Below, one piece after another: positions 34,710 through 43,583 of a stretch of DNA of 64,000 bases. The notes under the pieces were generated by a model. It worked only from the letters and a program-made list of their open reading frames with translations. It made no database searches and was not told the DNA's origin. The DNA is from Muribaculum sp. An289. Lineage in GTDB: Bacteria; Bacteroidota; Bacteroidia; Bacteroidales; UBA932. Location: assembly GCF_002159555.1 (NCBI RefSeq), contig NZ_NFIV01000003.1, forward strand, positions 124,001 through 188,000. Direction: 5' to 3'. Both the position numbers and the translations under genes were made by a program. Each line of letters starts with the position of its first letter. Position 1 is the stretch's first letter.

Positions 34710-35018
34710 TTACCACTTCATGTTTTTCAGATTTTTCACCTGAATGTTCCGCACGTTGCGGTATATGTTTATGATGATGGCTATAGCCACGGCGGTTTCG
34801 GCCGCGCTTATTCCGATTGCGAACATGGTGAAGAAAAACCCTTCCAACTGTCCCGGAAAGAGGAAGCGGTTGAAAACGACGAAGTTTATGTCTACGGAAT
34901 TCAGCATCAGTTCTACGGAAATCAGCATGGCGAGAAGGTTGCGCCTTGTGAAAAAGCCGTAAATGCCCACGAACATCATTATCGTGGAGACTATCAGATA
35001 ATATTCCATTGGTATCAT
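34710..35018 (-). CDS. nuoK: NADH-quinone oxidoreductase subunit K
   Basis: 102 residues, three membrane helices. Carries the conserved acidic residues of the proton path (LISVELMLNSVDINFV, and AAETAVAIAI). Start at 35018 (MIP-M); the ATG three codons later (35009) fits homologues as well. Between nuoJ and nuoL. Confidence 0.95.
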   Translation of the reverse strand: MIPMEYYLIVSTIMMFVGIYGFFTRRNLLAMLISVELMLNSVDINFVVFNRFLFPGQLEGFFFTMFAIGISAAETAVAIAIIINIYRNVRNIQVKNLKNMKW

Positions 35019-35039
35019 AATGAATCCTCTTTTATCGGT

Positions 35040-35549
35040 TTAACGTTTTCTCGCTATCATTATTCCTCCTATCATGCAGGCGAGGAGCAGGATGCTTATC
35101 ACTTCAAAAGGAAGCACATAGCCGTTTTTCCCGCTTTCCATCAGAGCGTGTCCTATCGTGCGGACCGGAAGTTCTCCGTGCTCGAATACCGAAGGAACGA
35201 ACCTATGCTTCAGTAATACGAACAGGCAGATGGCCAGGCCCGCCGCACTTGCTGCGAAACCTGCCGCGAACCGGCTTTTTTTCAGTTTTTCCGCCTTGTC
35301 GCCCTCGCTGGAAGTAAGCAGTATTGAAAATACGTAAAGTACGGTGATGCCGCCGGCGTAGATGAGCAGCTGTACCGCTCCGAGGAACGAGTAGTTGAGC
35401 TGGAAATATATGCCTGCGGTTCCGAAAAGGACGAAGAGCAGGTATGTCGCCGCCCTGAGTATCCTTTTCGTCGTTACGGCAAGGACGGCGCTTACCGTGA
35501 TGAACAATGCAAGTATTGCGAATACAATCAAATCAAGTGTTATGTTCAT
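35040..35549 (-). CDS. nuoJ: NADH-quinone oxidoreductase subunit J
   Basis: 169 residues, five membrane helices. The TM3 motif GAVQLLIYAGGITVLYVFSILL, seat of the pi-bulge that gates proton movement, is intact. It begins 2 bases after the nuoI stop. Confidence 0.95.
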   Translation of the reverse strand: MNITLDLIVFAILALFITVSAVLAVTTKRILRAATYLLFVLFGTAGIYFQLNYSFLGAVQLLIYAGGITVLYVFSILLTSSEGDKAEKLKKSRFAAGFAASAAGLAICLFVLLKHRFVPSVFEHGELPVRTIGHALMESGKNGYVLPFEVISILLLACMIGGIMIARKR

Positions 35550-35551
35550 GG

Positions 35552-35992
35552 CTATTGCTTATTCAGGATTTTGACGAGTTTTTCCCTCGTGAATACGGAA
35601 TGTTCGAAATTTGTCGAAAATTTTATTGCATCATGAGGGCATACGTTGACACAAAGATGGCAGAACATGCACGAGCCGAGGTCATACTCGTATTTTACGA
35701 GCCTCTTCTTCGATTTTCCCGTCTCCGGATCGGTTACGGTTTCCGTGGTAATCCGGATTGTCCCATTTGGACAGTTCATCTGGCATAGCCCGCATGCGAT
35801 GCATTTGTTGTTGCCGTTCTCGTCGTGGGGCATGGTCAGTTCTCCGCAGTATCTGTCGGACAATTTGAGCGTAGCCCTGTTTTCCGGGTACTGCTCGGTG
35901 ATTTTTCTGGTGAAAAATTCTTTCCACGTGACTCCCATTCCCGTCAGGAGCGTTCCCAGACCGTGGAAAAGTCCTTTTATATAATTGCTCAT
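35552..35992 (-). CDS. nuoI: NADH-quinone oxidoreductase subunit I (2x[4Fe-4S])
   Basis: 146 residues. Two ferredoxin-type clusters: Cys64, 67, 70, 74 (CIACGLCQMNCP) and Cys108, 111, 114, 118 (CMFCHLCVNVCP), the N6a and N6b centres that pass electrons to N2. Since NuoEFG are absent from the operon, this subunit may be the entry point for an external donor such as ferredoxin (inference). It starts 3 bases after nuoH. Confidence 0.96.
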   Translation of the reverse strand: MSNYIKGLFHGLGTLLTGMGVTWKEFFTRKITEQYPENRATLKLSDRYCGELTMPHDENGNNKCIACGLCQMNCPNGTIRITTETVTDPETGKSKKRLVKYEYDLGSCMFCHLCVNVCPHDAIKFSTNFEHSVFTREKLVKILNKQ

Positions 35993-35995
35993 GGT

Positions 35996-37072
35996 CTAAA
36001 AATGCAAATTGAATACAACAACTATTACCATCAACAGCAGGTTGGCCAACCCTATAGGAACGAGGTACTTCCATTCGAGGGTAAGTATCTGGTCGATTCT
36101 GAGCCTCGGGAAGGTCCATTTTATCCACATGAGAAGCCATACGATGAAGAATGCCTTGGCGAAGAACCAGACGAAGCCCGGAATGTAGTCCATTACCTGG
36201 TTGAATCCGTCGAGTCCCGGGATATGCAACGGCATCCAGCCTCCGAGGAAAATGGTTGCGGCGATGCTCGATACGATGAAGAGGTTGACGAATTCGGCGA
36301 CGTAGAAAAGTCCGAAATGCATTCCGGAATATTCGGTATGGTATCCGGCGGTAAGTTCGGATTCGGCCTCCGGTAGGTCGAAAGGCCCCCTGTTCACCTC
36401 GGCATTGCCTGCGATTAGGTAGATGATGAATGCGATGATTGCCGGGATATGGCCTTTGAAAAGGAACCAGCCGTCAGCCTGCCGTGCCACTATTTCGGAA
36501 AACTGCATTGTGTCCGTGAGGACGACGACCGTAAGAATCGAAAGCCCTATCGACAGTTCGTAGCTTATCATCTGCGCTCCGCTTCGCATCGCCCCGATGA
36601 GGGAAAATTTGCTGTTCGAGCTCCAGCCTGCCAGCAATATGCCGACGACTCCGATGGAGGAGGCCGCTATGAAGAACAGGACTCCGACGTTGAAATCGAG
36701 AATCTCCATACCTTTATTAATAGGTATGCAGGCGAAGGCCATTACCGATGCAAGTATTACCATGTAAGGGGCGAGGTTGTAAAGGAACCTGTCCGAATGC
36801 CTTATCGTAATGATTTCCTTGGTAAGCATCTTGAAGACGTCGCAGAATACCTGCAACGAGCCCCATTTCCCGACCCTGTTCGGGCCGAGGCGGCACTGGA
36901 AGGACGCGCAGACCTTGCGCTCCATGTAAATCATTATGATGGCTATGATTACGTACAGCAACAGGAGCCCTATCCCTATTGCCAGACATTCAATGATTAT
37001 GGCGAGCGTTTCCGGCATTACCGAAGTCAGCTGCCCGTGTATCCAATTTGTTACAACACCGAAATCAAACAT
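35996..37072 (-). CDS. nuoH: NADH-quinone oxidoreductase subunit H
   Basis: 358 residues, eight or so membrane helices. The quinone-cavity loops MERKVCASFQCRLGPNRVG and NRGPFDLPEAESELTAGYHT are present, as is the GGWM...W-x-K-W-T-F-P-R-L-R region. It forms the base of the quinone chamber against NuoB/CD. Confidence 0.96.
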   Translation of the reverse strand: MFDFGVVTNWIHGQLTSVMPETLAIIIECLAIGIGLLLLYVIIAIIMIYMERKVCASFQCRLGPNRVGKWGSLQVFCDVFKMLTKEIITIRHSDRFLYNLAPYMVILASVMAFACIPINKGMEILDFNVGVLFFIAASSIGVVGILLAGWSSNSKFSLIGAMRSGAQMISYELSIGLSILTVVVLTDTMQFSEIVARQADGWFLFKGHIPAIIAFIIYLIAGNAEVNRGPFDLPEAESELTAGYHTEYSGMHFGLFYVAEFVNLFIVSSIAATIFLGGWMPLHIPGLDGFNQVMDYIPGFVWFFAKAFFIVWLLMWIKWTFPRLRIDQILTLEWKYLVPIGLANLLLMVIVVVFNLHF

Positions 37073-37109
37073 ATTTTCTGCTGTATTGTGTTTTTCATTT
37101 TAACTTCAG

Positions 37110-38732
37110 TTACCTGTCGATGTCCGGTACCACATAGTCGAGGGTGCCTCCGATGGCTATGAGGTCGGCGATTTTCGCGTTTCTCGATATCGTATCCACG
37201 CAGGAGACGAGAGGCAGGCCTGTGGAGCGGAATTTCAGCCTGTAAGGACTGCGGTCCCCCTTGCTTTCGAGGAACACTCCGAATTCGCCCCTGCTGCCTT
37301 CGACTGCCGAGTACCAACTCCCGACAGGCAGTTTTATGACAGGTTTTACCTTCATCTGCCATTCTCCCTCAGGGATGTTGTCTATGAGCTGTTCGATGAT
37401 GTTCATACTTTCTTCTATCTCCTTCATCCTGACCATGTACCTGGCGAAGCAGTCGCCTTCGGTAAAGGTGATTTCCTTGAAGTCCACTTTGCCGTACATG
37501 GCGTACGGATGCCTTTTCCTGACATCGCAGGCCCAGCCGGAAGCCCTTCCGGTTCCTCCGGTCGCACCGAATGAAATGGCATCCTCGCGGCTCAGCACTC
37601 CCGTGCCTTCGAGCCTTTTGCGGGCGATGACGTTTCCGGTGAAGATGTCATGGTATTCCTTCAGCGCAGGCCTCATGTATTTTATGAATTTCTTCACGTT
37701 CGCCACGAAATCCGGATGTATGTCGGCCTGTACGCCTCCTATGGTGTTGTAGGTCTGGATAAGCCTGCCTCCGGTAGTCTGTTCGAGTATGTCGAGGATT
37801 TTCTCCCTGTCCCTGAAGCCGTAGAAAAATGCGGTGAGGGCTCCCATGTCCATGCAGAGGCACGAGAAGAACAGCAGGTGCGAGTCTATCCTCTGCAATT
37901 CGTCCATGATGGTACGGATATACTGTATCCTTTCCGAAACTTCGAGTCCCATCGCCTTTTCGATGCACATGCAGAGGGCATGCCTGTTCTGCGATGCCCC
38001 GAGATAGTCGAGCCTGTCGGTGAGGGCGAGTGTCTGCGGATAGGTGAGGGATTCGCACATTTTCTCGATACCCCTGTGGATATATCCGCAATGGACGTCT
38101 ATTTTCCTGATGATTTCGCCTTCGAGTGATACGAAAAACCTCAATACACCGTGGGTGGCCGGGTGTTGAGGGCCTATGTTTATGATGTATTCTTCGTTTT
38201 CCCAGAGGGGCTTGTTCTTCAGCGTGAGTCTTCCGTCTTCGGCGATGTCGTATTCCGGAGCCTCTTCCGTATCCTCCTCGTTTTCCATGTTCAGGGGATT
38301 GGAGGACATGTCGTAGTCCTTGCGGAGAGGGTAGCCCTGCCAGTCGTCCCTGAGATAGAGCCTTCTCAAATCGGGATTGCCGGTAAATTTGAGCCCGAAG
38401 AAGTCGTATGCCTCCCTTTCATTGAAATGGGCGCCTTTCCACAAATCGTGTACGGACGGGATGCTTGCATTCTCCCTGTCCGGATTGACGGTCTTCAATA
38501 CAATGTTTTCACCGGTGGCCGTGTTTTCCAGATGGTACACGCATCCGAGGCCTTCTTCGCCCCAGTCCATGCCGGTAAGGCTGCGCAGGAAATCAAAGCC
38601 TTCCTCGTTCCTGAGCCGTTCCGCCATGTTCCTGAATGATTCCACAGGAATGCTGAACATGCCGTCTCCGGCATCCGACCATACGGCGGCCGGCTCTATG
38701 GCGGTTATTCTGTCTTTTATGGTTTCCATCAT
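37110..38732 (-). CDS. nuoCD: NADH-quinone oxidoreductase subunits C and D, fused
   Basis: 540 residues. Residues about 1-145 are NuoC (30-kDa; AHFNEREAYDFFGLKFTGNPDLRRL...YPLRKDY). After an acidic linker (about 150-175), residues about 178-540 are NuoD (49-kDa; NIGPQHPATHGVLRFFVSLEGE, HRGIEKMCESLTYPQ, RLDYLGASQNRHAL, and a C-terminal VVPDIDR). Both quinone-site residues of NuoD, the His and Tyr of the conserved regions, appear present. The fusion is common in Bacteroidota and enterobacteria. It begins 4 bases after nuoB. Confidence 0.96.
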   Translation of the reverse strand: MMETIKDRITAIEPAAVWSDAGDGMFSIPVESFRNMAERLRNEEGFDFLRSLTGMDWGEEGLGCVYHLENTATGENIVLKTVNPDRENASIPSVHDLWKGAHFNEREAYDFFGLKFTGNPDLRRLYLRDDWQGYPLRKDYDMSSNPLNMENEEDTEEAPEYDIAEDGRLTLKNKPLWENEEYIINIGPQHPATHGVLRFFVSLEGEIIRKIDVHCGYIHRGIEKMCESLTYPQTLALTDRLDYLGASQNRHALCMCIEKAMGLEVSERIQYIRTIMDELQRIDSHLLFFSCLCMDMGALTAFFYGFRDREKILDILEQTTGGRLIQTYNTIGGVQADIHPDFVANVKKFIKYMRPALKEYHDIFTGNVIARKRLEGTGVLSREDAISFGATGGTGRASGWACDVRKRHPYAMYGKVDFKEITFTEGDCFARYMVRMKEIEESMNIIEQLIDNIPEGEWQMKVKPVIKLPVGSWYSAVEGSRGEFGVFLESKGDRSPYRLKFRSTGLPLVSCVDTISRNAKIADLIAIGGTLDYVVPDIDR

Positions 38733-38736
38733 ATTT

Positions 38737-39387
38737 TTACGCTAATCCTGATTCATCATAATTTTCAGCCTGTTCCGGTTTGATAGGCTCTTCCCTCATC
38801 AGCCTTTCGTATTCCTTTTCGCTGATGCCTTTGTTGAGCCCTCCGAGGAACCGCTGTGTCTTTACTTTCCTCTGGAGCTGCATCAGTCCGTACAGCATCG
38901 CCTCCGGGCGAGGAGGGCATCCTGGAATGTAAACGTCCACCGGAAGTATCTTGTCCACTCCCTGCACCACGTGGTATGATTTCTTGAAAGGACCTCCGCT
39001 TATGGCGCATCCTCCTGTCGCCACCACATATTTCGGGTCTGCCATCTGGTCGTAGAGGCGTTTGAGCACCGGTGCCATCTTGTAGGTGATTGTGCCTGCC
39101 ACCATGATGAAGTCGGCTTGTCTCGGCGAGGCCCTGGTCACTTCAAACCCGAAACGAGCGAAATCGTATCTTGCGGCTCCGACAGCCATGAATTCGATGC
39201 CGCAGCAACTTGTCGCGAAAGTGAGAGGCCACAGGCTGTTGCTGCGCCCCCATTCTATCACGTCGTCGAGACATCCTATTATGACATTCGTGCCGTTCTC
39301 ACGCAATTCCTTGAGCATGTTTTCGATATACTCATTGTCGTTGAAATCCTCATATTTCATCGACTTTATCTTGACACTTCTTTTCAT
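38737..39387 (-). CDS. nuoB: NADH-quinone oxidoreductase subunit B
   Basis: 216 residues. The N2 [4Fe-4S] ligands are present as Cys61-Cys62 (ATSCCGIEF), Cys127 (GGCAISGG) and Cys157 (IPGCPPRPE). A C-terminal extension of about 35 charged residues ([19 protein letters not shown]...) goes past the core fold. N2 reduces quinone at the NuoD/H interface. Confidence 0.97.
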   Translation of the reverse strand: MKRSVKIKSMKYEDFNDNEYIENMLKELRENGTNVIIGCLDDVIEWGRSNSLWPLTFATSCCGIEFMAVGAARYDFARFGFEVTRASPRQADFIMVAGTITYKMAPVLKRLYDQMADPKYVVATGGCAISGGPFKKSYHVVQGVDKILPVDVYIPGCPPRPEAMLYGLMQLQRKVKTQRFLGGLNKGISEKEYERLMREEPIKPEQAENYDESGLA

Positions 39388-39420
39388 GTTTTCTCTCCTT
39401 TAATAAAATATTCCGAAATG

Positions 39421-39771
39421 TCATTTCCATTCGAGCGCCCCTTTCCTCCATGCGTAGGCAAGCCCGAGCACGAGTATGAGAAGGAAGAACAATACGCTTA
39501 TCAGGCCATATACGCCCAAATCCTGTACTACGACGGCCCATGCGAACAGGAATACGGTTTCCACGTCGAACATGAGGAAGAGGATTGCGAAGAGATAGTA
39601 ACCGACCTTGAACTGCATCCATGATTTTCCTTTGGTAGGGATTCCGCATTCGTATGCTTCGCCTTTCTGGGGATTGTACGACCTCGGGGCTATGGCTTTT
39701 GCTATTCCGACGGCCAGTGCGGTCAAGCCTATGGCTATCAGTATGACAACTACCAATAATGTGAAATTCAT
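39421..39771 (-). CDS. nuoA: NADH-quinone oxidoreductase subunit A
   Basis: 116 residues from the ATG at 39771 (the frame is open to 39816 but homologues start at MNFTLLVVV). Three membrane helices; the loop Y-E-C-G-I-P and FLMFDVETVFLFAWA are the family hallmarks. First gene of the nuo operon, with a TAnnTTTG element about 45 bases upstream. Confidence 0.95.
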   Translation of the reverse strand: MNFTLLVVVILIAIGLTALAVGIAKAIAPRSYNPQKGEAYECGIPTKGKSWMQFKVGYYLFAILFLMFDVETVFLFAWAVVVQDLGVYGLISVLFFLLILVLGLAYAWRKGALEWK

Positions 39772-39883
39772 AACATTATAATTTTTATCAAAATTTTTTG
39801 AAAAAAAGCGGTGCAAATTTACACAAAAAAGAATATTTTTGTGCCGATTATTGAAAATTATTGTTGAAACTAACAGTTGACGT
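39772..39883. promoter_or_regulatory. Divergent promoter region, nuo operon and DUF5606-rimO
   Basis: The interval has a minus-strand -7 match TAAATTTG (39821-39814) for nuoA and a plus-strand match TATTTTTG (39834-39841) for the DUF5606 gene. Both lack a well placed TTTG at -33. The two -7 boxes are only 12 bases apart, so the promoters would overlap. Confidence 0.5.
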
Positions 39884-40345
39884 ATGAAAACAGATTTGTC
39901 GAAATTGCTTTCGATTTCCGGCCTCAGCGGCCTTTATACTTATCTCGCACAGGTGAAATCCGGTGCATTGGTGGAAAACATCGAGACTAAAAAGAGAAGC
40001 TGCGTGGCCATGAACAATAAAATCAGCGCCCTCGAAGACATATCGATATATACCGATGACGGAGAAACAAAACTGTCGGATGTCCTGCTTAAAATGAAGG
40101 AAAAGCTCGGGGACTCTCCGGCTCCCGCTTCAAAATCCGACCCTTCCGTGCTCAAAAAGTTTTTCGGGGAAGTGCTTCCTGATTACGACAGAGACCGTTT
40201 TTATGTATCGCACATGAAAAAAGTGGTAGACTGGTACAATATCATCGCCAGGAACGCTTCGTTCGATTTCGGAAAAGAGGAGGATGCTTCCGAGGGGCAG
40301 GAGGACGGTGCCTCCCGTGAAGAGGGGGCTTCTGACGGTAAATGA
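39884..40345 (+). CDS. DUF5606 domain protein
   Basis: 153 residues, cytoplasmic (no signal peptide). The N-terminal 55 residues are the conserved DUF5606 core (LSKLLSISGLSGLYTYLAQV, SGALVENIETKKR, ISALEDISIYTDDGE), with a helical second half (LKKFFGEVLPDYDRDRFYVSHMKKVVDWYNII). The C-terminus is an acidic, Gly/Ser-rich tail. The function is not known; the domain is found almost only in Bacteroidota. Its stop overlaps the rimO start (ATGA), so a role tied to translation or rimO expression is worth considering. Confidence 0.85.
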   Translation: MKTDLSKLLSISGLSGLYTYLAQVKSGALVENIETKKRSCVAMNNKISALEDISIYTDDGETKLSDVLLKMKEKLGDSPAPASKSDPSVLKKFFGEVLPDYDRDRFYVSHMKKVVDWYNIIARNASFDFGKEEDASEGQEDGASREEGASDGK

Positions 40346-41658
40346 GCAGTGTAAAGGTAATAACGCTCGGCTGTTCGAAAAACAGGGTGGATTCCGAGCA
40401 TCTTATGAGGCAGCTTCAGGCTGCTTCATTCGAAATCATACCCGAGGAAGACGGCCGGCCGGCGGACATATTGGTCCTCAATACCTGTGCTTTCATCCAG
40501 GATGCGAAGGAAGAATCCATAGCCGCGATTTTCGATGCGGTGGACAGGAAGAACAGGGGGGAGTCGTCGCGTGTCTACGTATTCGGTTGCCTTTCACAGC
40601 GATACGGGAACGAATTGCGCGGATTGATACCCGAAGTGGACGGATTTTTCGGAGCTTCGGACAAGGACCTTGCCCTGATGACGGAGGCCCTCGGCGGGCA
40701 ATACGACCCGGCGCTGGCGCAACAGCGTTACCTTACCACACCAGGACATTACGCATATCTTAAAATCTCCGAAGGCTGCGACCGCAAATGCGCATACTGT
40801 GCGATTCCGGGAATACGCGGCAGGCATGTGTCCGTGCCGATGGACGAGCTTGTCGAAGAGGCTCGGCTGCTGGCCGCCAAGGGAGTGTGCGAACTGATAG
40901 TCATTGCCCAGGACACGACCTATTACGGGCTCGACCTGTATGAGAAACGCATGATAGCGCTGCTTCTGCACCGCCTTTCCGAAATTCCGGGCATAAGGTG
41001 GATAAGGCTGCATTATTCATATCCGAACGCCTTTCCGGACGACCTCTTGGACGAGATGGCCTCGAATCCCAAGATATGCAAGTATCTCGACATTCCCCTA
41101 CAGCACTGTTCTACAAAGGTCCTCGGGAAGATGCGCCGCAATATCACGGGAAAGGAGACGTCGGACCTCATAAGGAAAATCCGTGAAAGGGTTCCGGGAA
41201 TAGTGCTGCGCACCACATTGATTGTCGGACATCCCGGCGAAGGAAAGAGGGAGTTTGCCGAACTCCTCGATTTTGTCCGTGAAATGCGTTTCGAAAGGAT
41301 GGGAGCCTTCGCATATTCGGAGGAAGATGGGACATACGGGGCTGAAAACTACAAGGATTCGGTGTCCCGCAAGGAAAAGCTCCGCCGTCTCGACGAGCTT
41401 ATGTCCCTCCAGCGCGGGATTTCGGCTTCCTGCAATGCCGCCCGCATGGGAACCAGGACGACCGTAGTTGCGGATGCCGTTGCCGACGGATATTTTGTAT
41501 GCCGTTCAATGAATGAAAGCCCGGAAGTCGACGGTGAGATATATGTCGAAATTCCCGAAGATGAAAAAGAAGCTGCCGTTTCCGGTAGAATAGGCAAGTT
41601 TTTTGAGGTGGAAATCCTCCGTGCCGGCGATTACGACCTGTACGGAAAAATTATTTAA
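40342..41658 (+). CDS. rimO: Ribosomal protein uS12 methylthiotransferase
   Basis: 438 residues. Radical-SAM enzyme that adds a methylthio group to an Asp of uS12. The N-terminal MTTase domain has cluster ligands Cys11, Cys49 and Cys83. The radical SAM motif Cys146-x3-Cys150-x2-Cys153 reads CDRKCAYC. The TRAM domain covers about 370-438. DILVLNTCAFIQDAKEES and SEGCDRKCAYCAIPGIRG are RimO-type rather than MiaB-type. Coupled to the DUF5606 gene by a 4-base overlap. Confidence 0.95.
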   Translation: MSSVKVITLGCSKNRVDSEHLMRQLQAASFEIIPEEDGRPADILVLNTCAFIQDAKEESIAAIFDAVDRKNRGESSRVYVFGCLSQRYGNELRGLIPEVDGFFGASDKDLALMTEALGGQYDPALAQQRYLTTPGHYAYLKISEGCDRKCAYCAIPGIRGRHVSVPMDELVEEARLLAAKGVCELIVIAQDTTYYGLDLYEKRMIALLLHRLSEIPGIRWIRLHYSYPNAFPDDLLDEMASNPKICKYLDIPLQHCSTKVLGKMRRNITGKETSDLIRKIRERVPGIVLRTTLIVGHPGEGKREFAELLDFVREMRFERMGAFAYSEEDGTYGAENYKDSVSRKEKLRRLDELMSLQRGISASCNAARMGTRTTVVADAVADGYFVCRSMNESPEVDGEIYVEIPEDEKEAAVSGRIGKFFEVEILRAGDYDLYGKII

Positions 41659-41668
41659 CGGAATTTAT

Positions 41669-42580
41669 ATGGGAAAGAAAATATTTGCGAAAATTGCGTT
41701 CTGCGTGGCGGCCTTGTCGCTTGCCGTTTCATGCGGGCCTGCCTCATACCGTTTCGTCATGGAGCGGAGCGAACCTTCGGAGTCCGGTTTCAACCTTTCG
41801 GGAAAAAGCATATCCGTGGTTTATGCCTATCCCGGCGAGCCTTATGCCGATTCGTTGCTGGCGGCAGAGATAAGCCAGGGTTTCGTTTCGGAAATGGAAG
41901 GGGATTATTTTCTCGGGGCGGATGCCATGCCGCTTTTCAATGTAAAGGCGCAGGCCGGAGCGGATTATGCGGACAAGGATTCGATTGTGGGCCTTATCAT
42001 GGACACGGAGTCCGATGTCGTCTTCATGTTCCATTCGTTCTCGACAGGGACACTGGCCGTTTCCTCTGCCAATGTGGTGGAATTGCCGTTTACCGCGCGG
42101 CTTTCCGTCTACGATTCCATGTCGGAAACGGATACTGTGAAGAATTACGATTTCAGCGATTCGTTCCTGTGGAGCGTTGCGGGAGGAATGGACAGGGAGT
42201 CCATGGAGCAGGCCGTCATCAAGGATTTGCCTAACGCGGCCTTCAGATTGGGCGGCGAGATTGCTTCGTCATTCGCTCCCGGCTGGAGGGAAGAGTATTA
42301 TACCATCATTCTGTACGAGAATGACGGTGCATGGATGGATGCTGCCGAAAATGCGGTCTTCAATATGGATTGGGCCGGAGCCATAAAGGTCTGGATGAAA
42401 AAGGCCGATACCGGAGACATACGGAAAAGTTCTTCGGCGGCGTACAACTGCGCCCTCGGCTGCTATATCCTCGGACAGACGGAACTTGCGGAAAAATGGC
42501 TGGATTACAGCGATTCCCTGTACAAATTCACGGCTTCTTCCACCCTGCGCAACAGAATCGATGCCGCGAAGTTGAGATGA
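41669..42580 (+). CDS. Lipoprotein of DUF6340 type (tentative)
   Basis: 303 residues from the ATG at 41669; the frame runs further upstream into rimO but the lipoprotein signal MGKKIFAKIAFCVAALSLAVSC starts here. Lipobox LAVSC. The middle contains a VVFMFHSFSTGTLAVS-type beta stretch and FTARLSVYDSMSETDTV. The C-terminal third (about 205-300) is helical and TPR-like (W-M-D-A-A-E-N-A-V, W-x-G-A-I-K-V-W-M-K, S-A-A-Y-N-C-A-L-G). This fits the DUF6340 family of Bacteroidota lipoproteins, from memory. It begins 10 bases after rimO. Function unknown. Confidence 0.75.
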   Translation: MGKKIFAKIAFCVAALSLAVSCGPASYRFVMERSEPSESGFNLSGKSISVVYAYPGEPYADSLLAAEISQGFVSEMEGDYFLGADAMPLFNVKAQAGADYADKDSIVGLIMDTESDVVFMFHSFSTGTLAVSSANVVELPFTARLSVYDSMSETDTVKNYDFSDSFLWSVAGGMDRESMEQAVIKDLPNAAFRLGGEIASSFAPGWREEYYTIILYENDGAWMDAAENAVFNMDWAGAIKVWMKKADTGDIRKSSSAAYNCALGCYILGQTELAEKWLDYSDSLYKFTASSTLRNRIDAAKLR

Positions 42581-42599
42581 CATGCCGGCCGCTGTCCGG

Positions 42600-43484
42600 T
42601 TATAAGGTATTCAGTGTCTGCTCCTTGATTTTTTCAAGCTCGTCTTTCATGCGCACGACGGTCTTCTGTATTTCGGCATGGTTGGCCTTCGAGCCGAGCG
42701 TGTTGATTTCACGCCCCATTTCCTGGGCGATGAAGGCGAGCTTCTTGCCCGGATTTTCTTCATTGAAAGTCTCGATGAAATATTTGCAGTGCTGGCGGAG
42801 CCTTACCTTTTCCTCGTTTATGTCCAGTTTTTCTATATAATAGATGAGTTCCTGTTCGAGGCGGTTGCGGTCGTAGTCCACCGGGAGGTCTGCGAGTTTG
42901 GAAACTATGCGCTCGCGTATTGCCGATATGCGCTCCTGCTCGTGTTTTTCTATCTCGTCCACGAAGCCGAGGATGTTCGAAACCCTTGTGGAGAAATCCC
43001 TTTCAATCGATGCCCCTTCGGCAGTGCGGTATTCGTCCAGCCTGTCGGCGGCCTGGGAGATGCAGGCTATCAGCTGCTGTTTTCCTTCGTCGTCGGGCTC
43101 GAATTTTTTCACCTCGATTACATCCGGCATTTTCAGGAGGGCCTGTAGCATCTCTCCCGTGTCCTGCCTGCCGAAAAGTCCGGAAAGGTCTTCTCTTGTC
43201 GAGAGTTTCCGCAACTGGCCCCAGTATGCGGCCAGTACGTCTCCGTTTATCTCCTTCGTGTCCGGCGAAGCGGAATTGTCCGCCGTGACGAACAAATCGA
43301 TGTTGCCCCTGTACAGTTTTTCCGCTATGAGCGAGCGGATTGCGGTTTCCGTCTCCTTCGGTATTATCTGCGATTTGAGGCTTATGTCCGCACTTTTTCC
43401 GTTAACGCTCCTTATTTCGATTACGAGTTTCTGCCCGTTCACTGTGCATTCGGATTTTCCGTATCCGGTCATCGATTTTATCAT
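42600..43484 (-). CDS. yicC: YicC/YloC-family endoribonuclease
   Basis: 294 residues, standard length. N-terminal MIKSMTGYGKSE with EIRSVNGKSADISLK, central IERDFSTRVSNI, and C-terminal DUF1732 part (DINEEKVRLRQHCKYF, GKKLAFIAQEMGREINTLGSKAN). YicC proteins act as hexameric endoribonucleases in RNA decay. Convergent with the rimO-lipoprotein unit and divergent from glnS. Confidence 0.93.
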   Translation of the reverse strand: MIKSMTGYGKSECTVNGQKLVIEIRSVNGKSADISLKSQIIPKETETAIRSLIAEKLYRGNIDLFVTADNSASPDTKEINGDVLAAYWGQLRKLSTREDLSGLFGRQDTGEMLQALLKMPDVIEVKKFEPDDEGKQQLIACISQAADRLDEYRTAEGASIERDFSTRVSNILGFVDEIEKHEQERISAIRERIVSKLADLPVDYDRNRLEQELIYYIEKLDINEEKVRLRQHCKYFIETFNEENPGKKLAFIAQEMGREINTLGSKANHAEIQKTVVRMKDELEKIKEQTLNTL

Positions 43485-43583
43485 GTCCCTAATGAATATT
43501 TGATTGATTCGTCTTTTGATTAACGCGCAAAATTACGAAAACAATGCGTATATTTGCATGTTTATTCGTTAAAATATTCGATT
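43485..43583. promoter_or_regulatory. Divergent promoter region yicC / glnS
   Basis: TATATTTG at 43549-43556 is a -7 match for glnS (start 43584). On the minus strand TAATTTTG (43535-43528) is a -7 match for yicC. The -33 elements are not clear. Confidence 0.5.
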
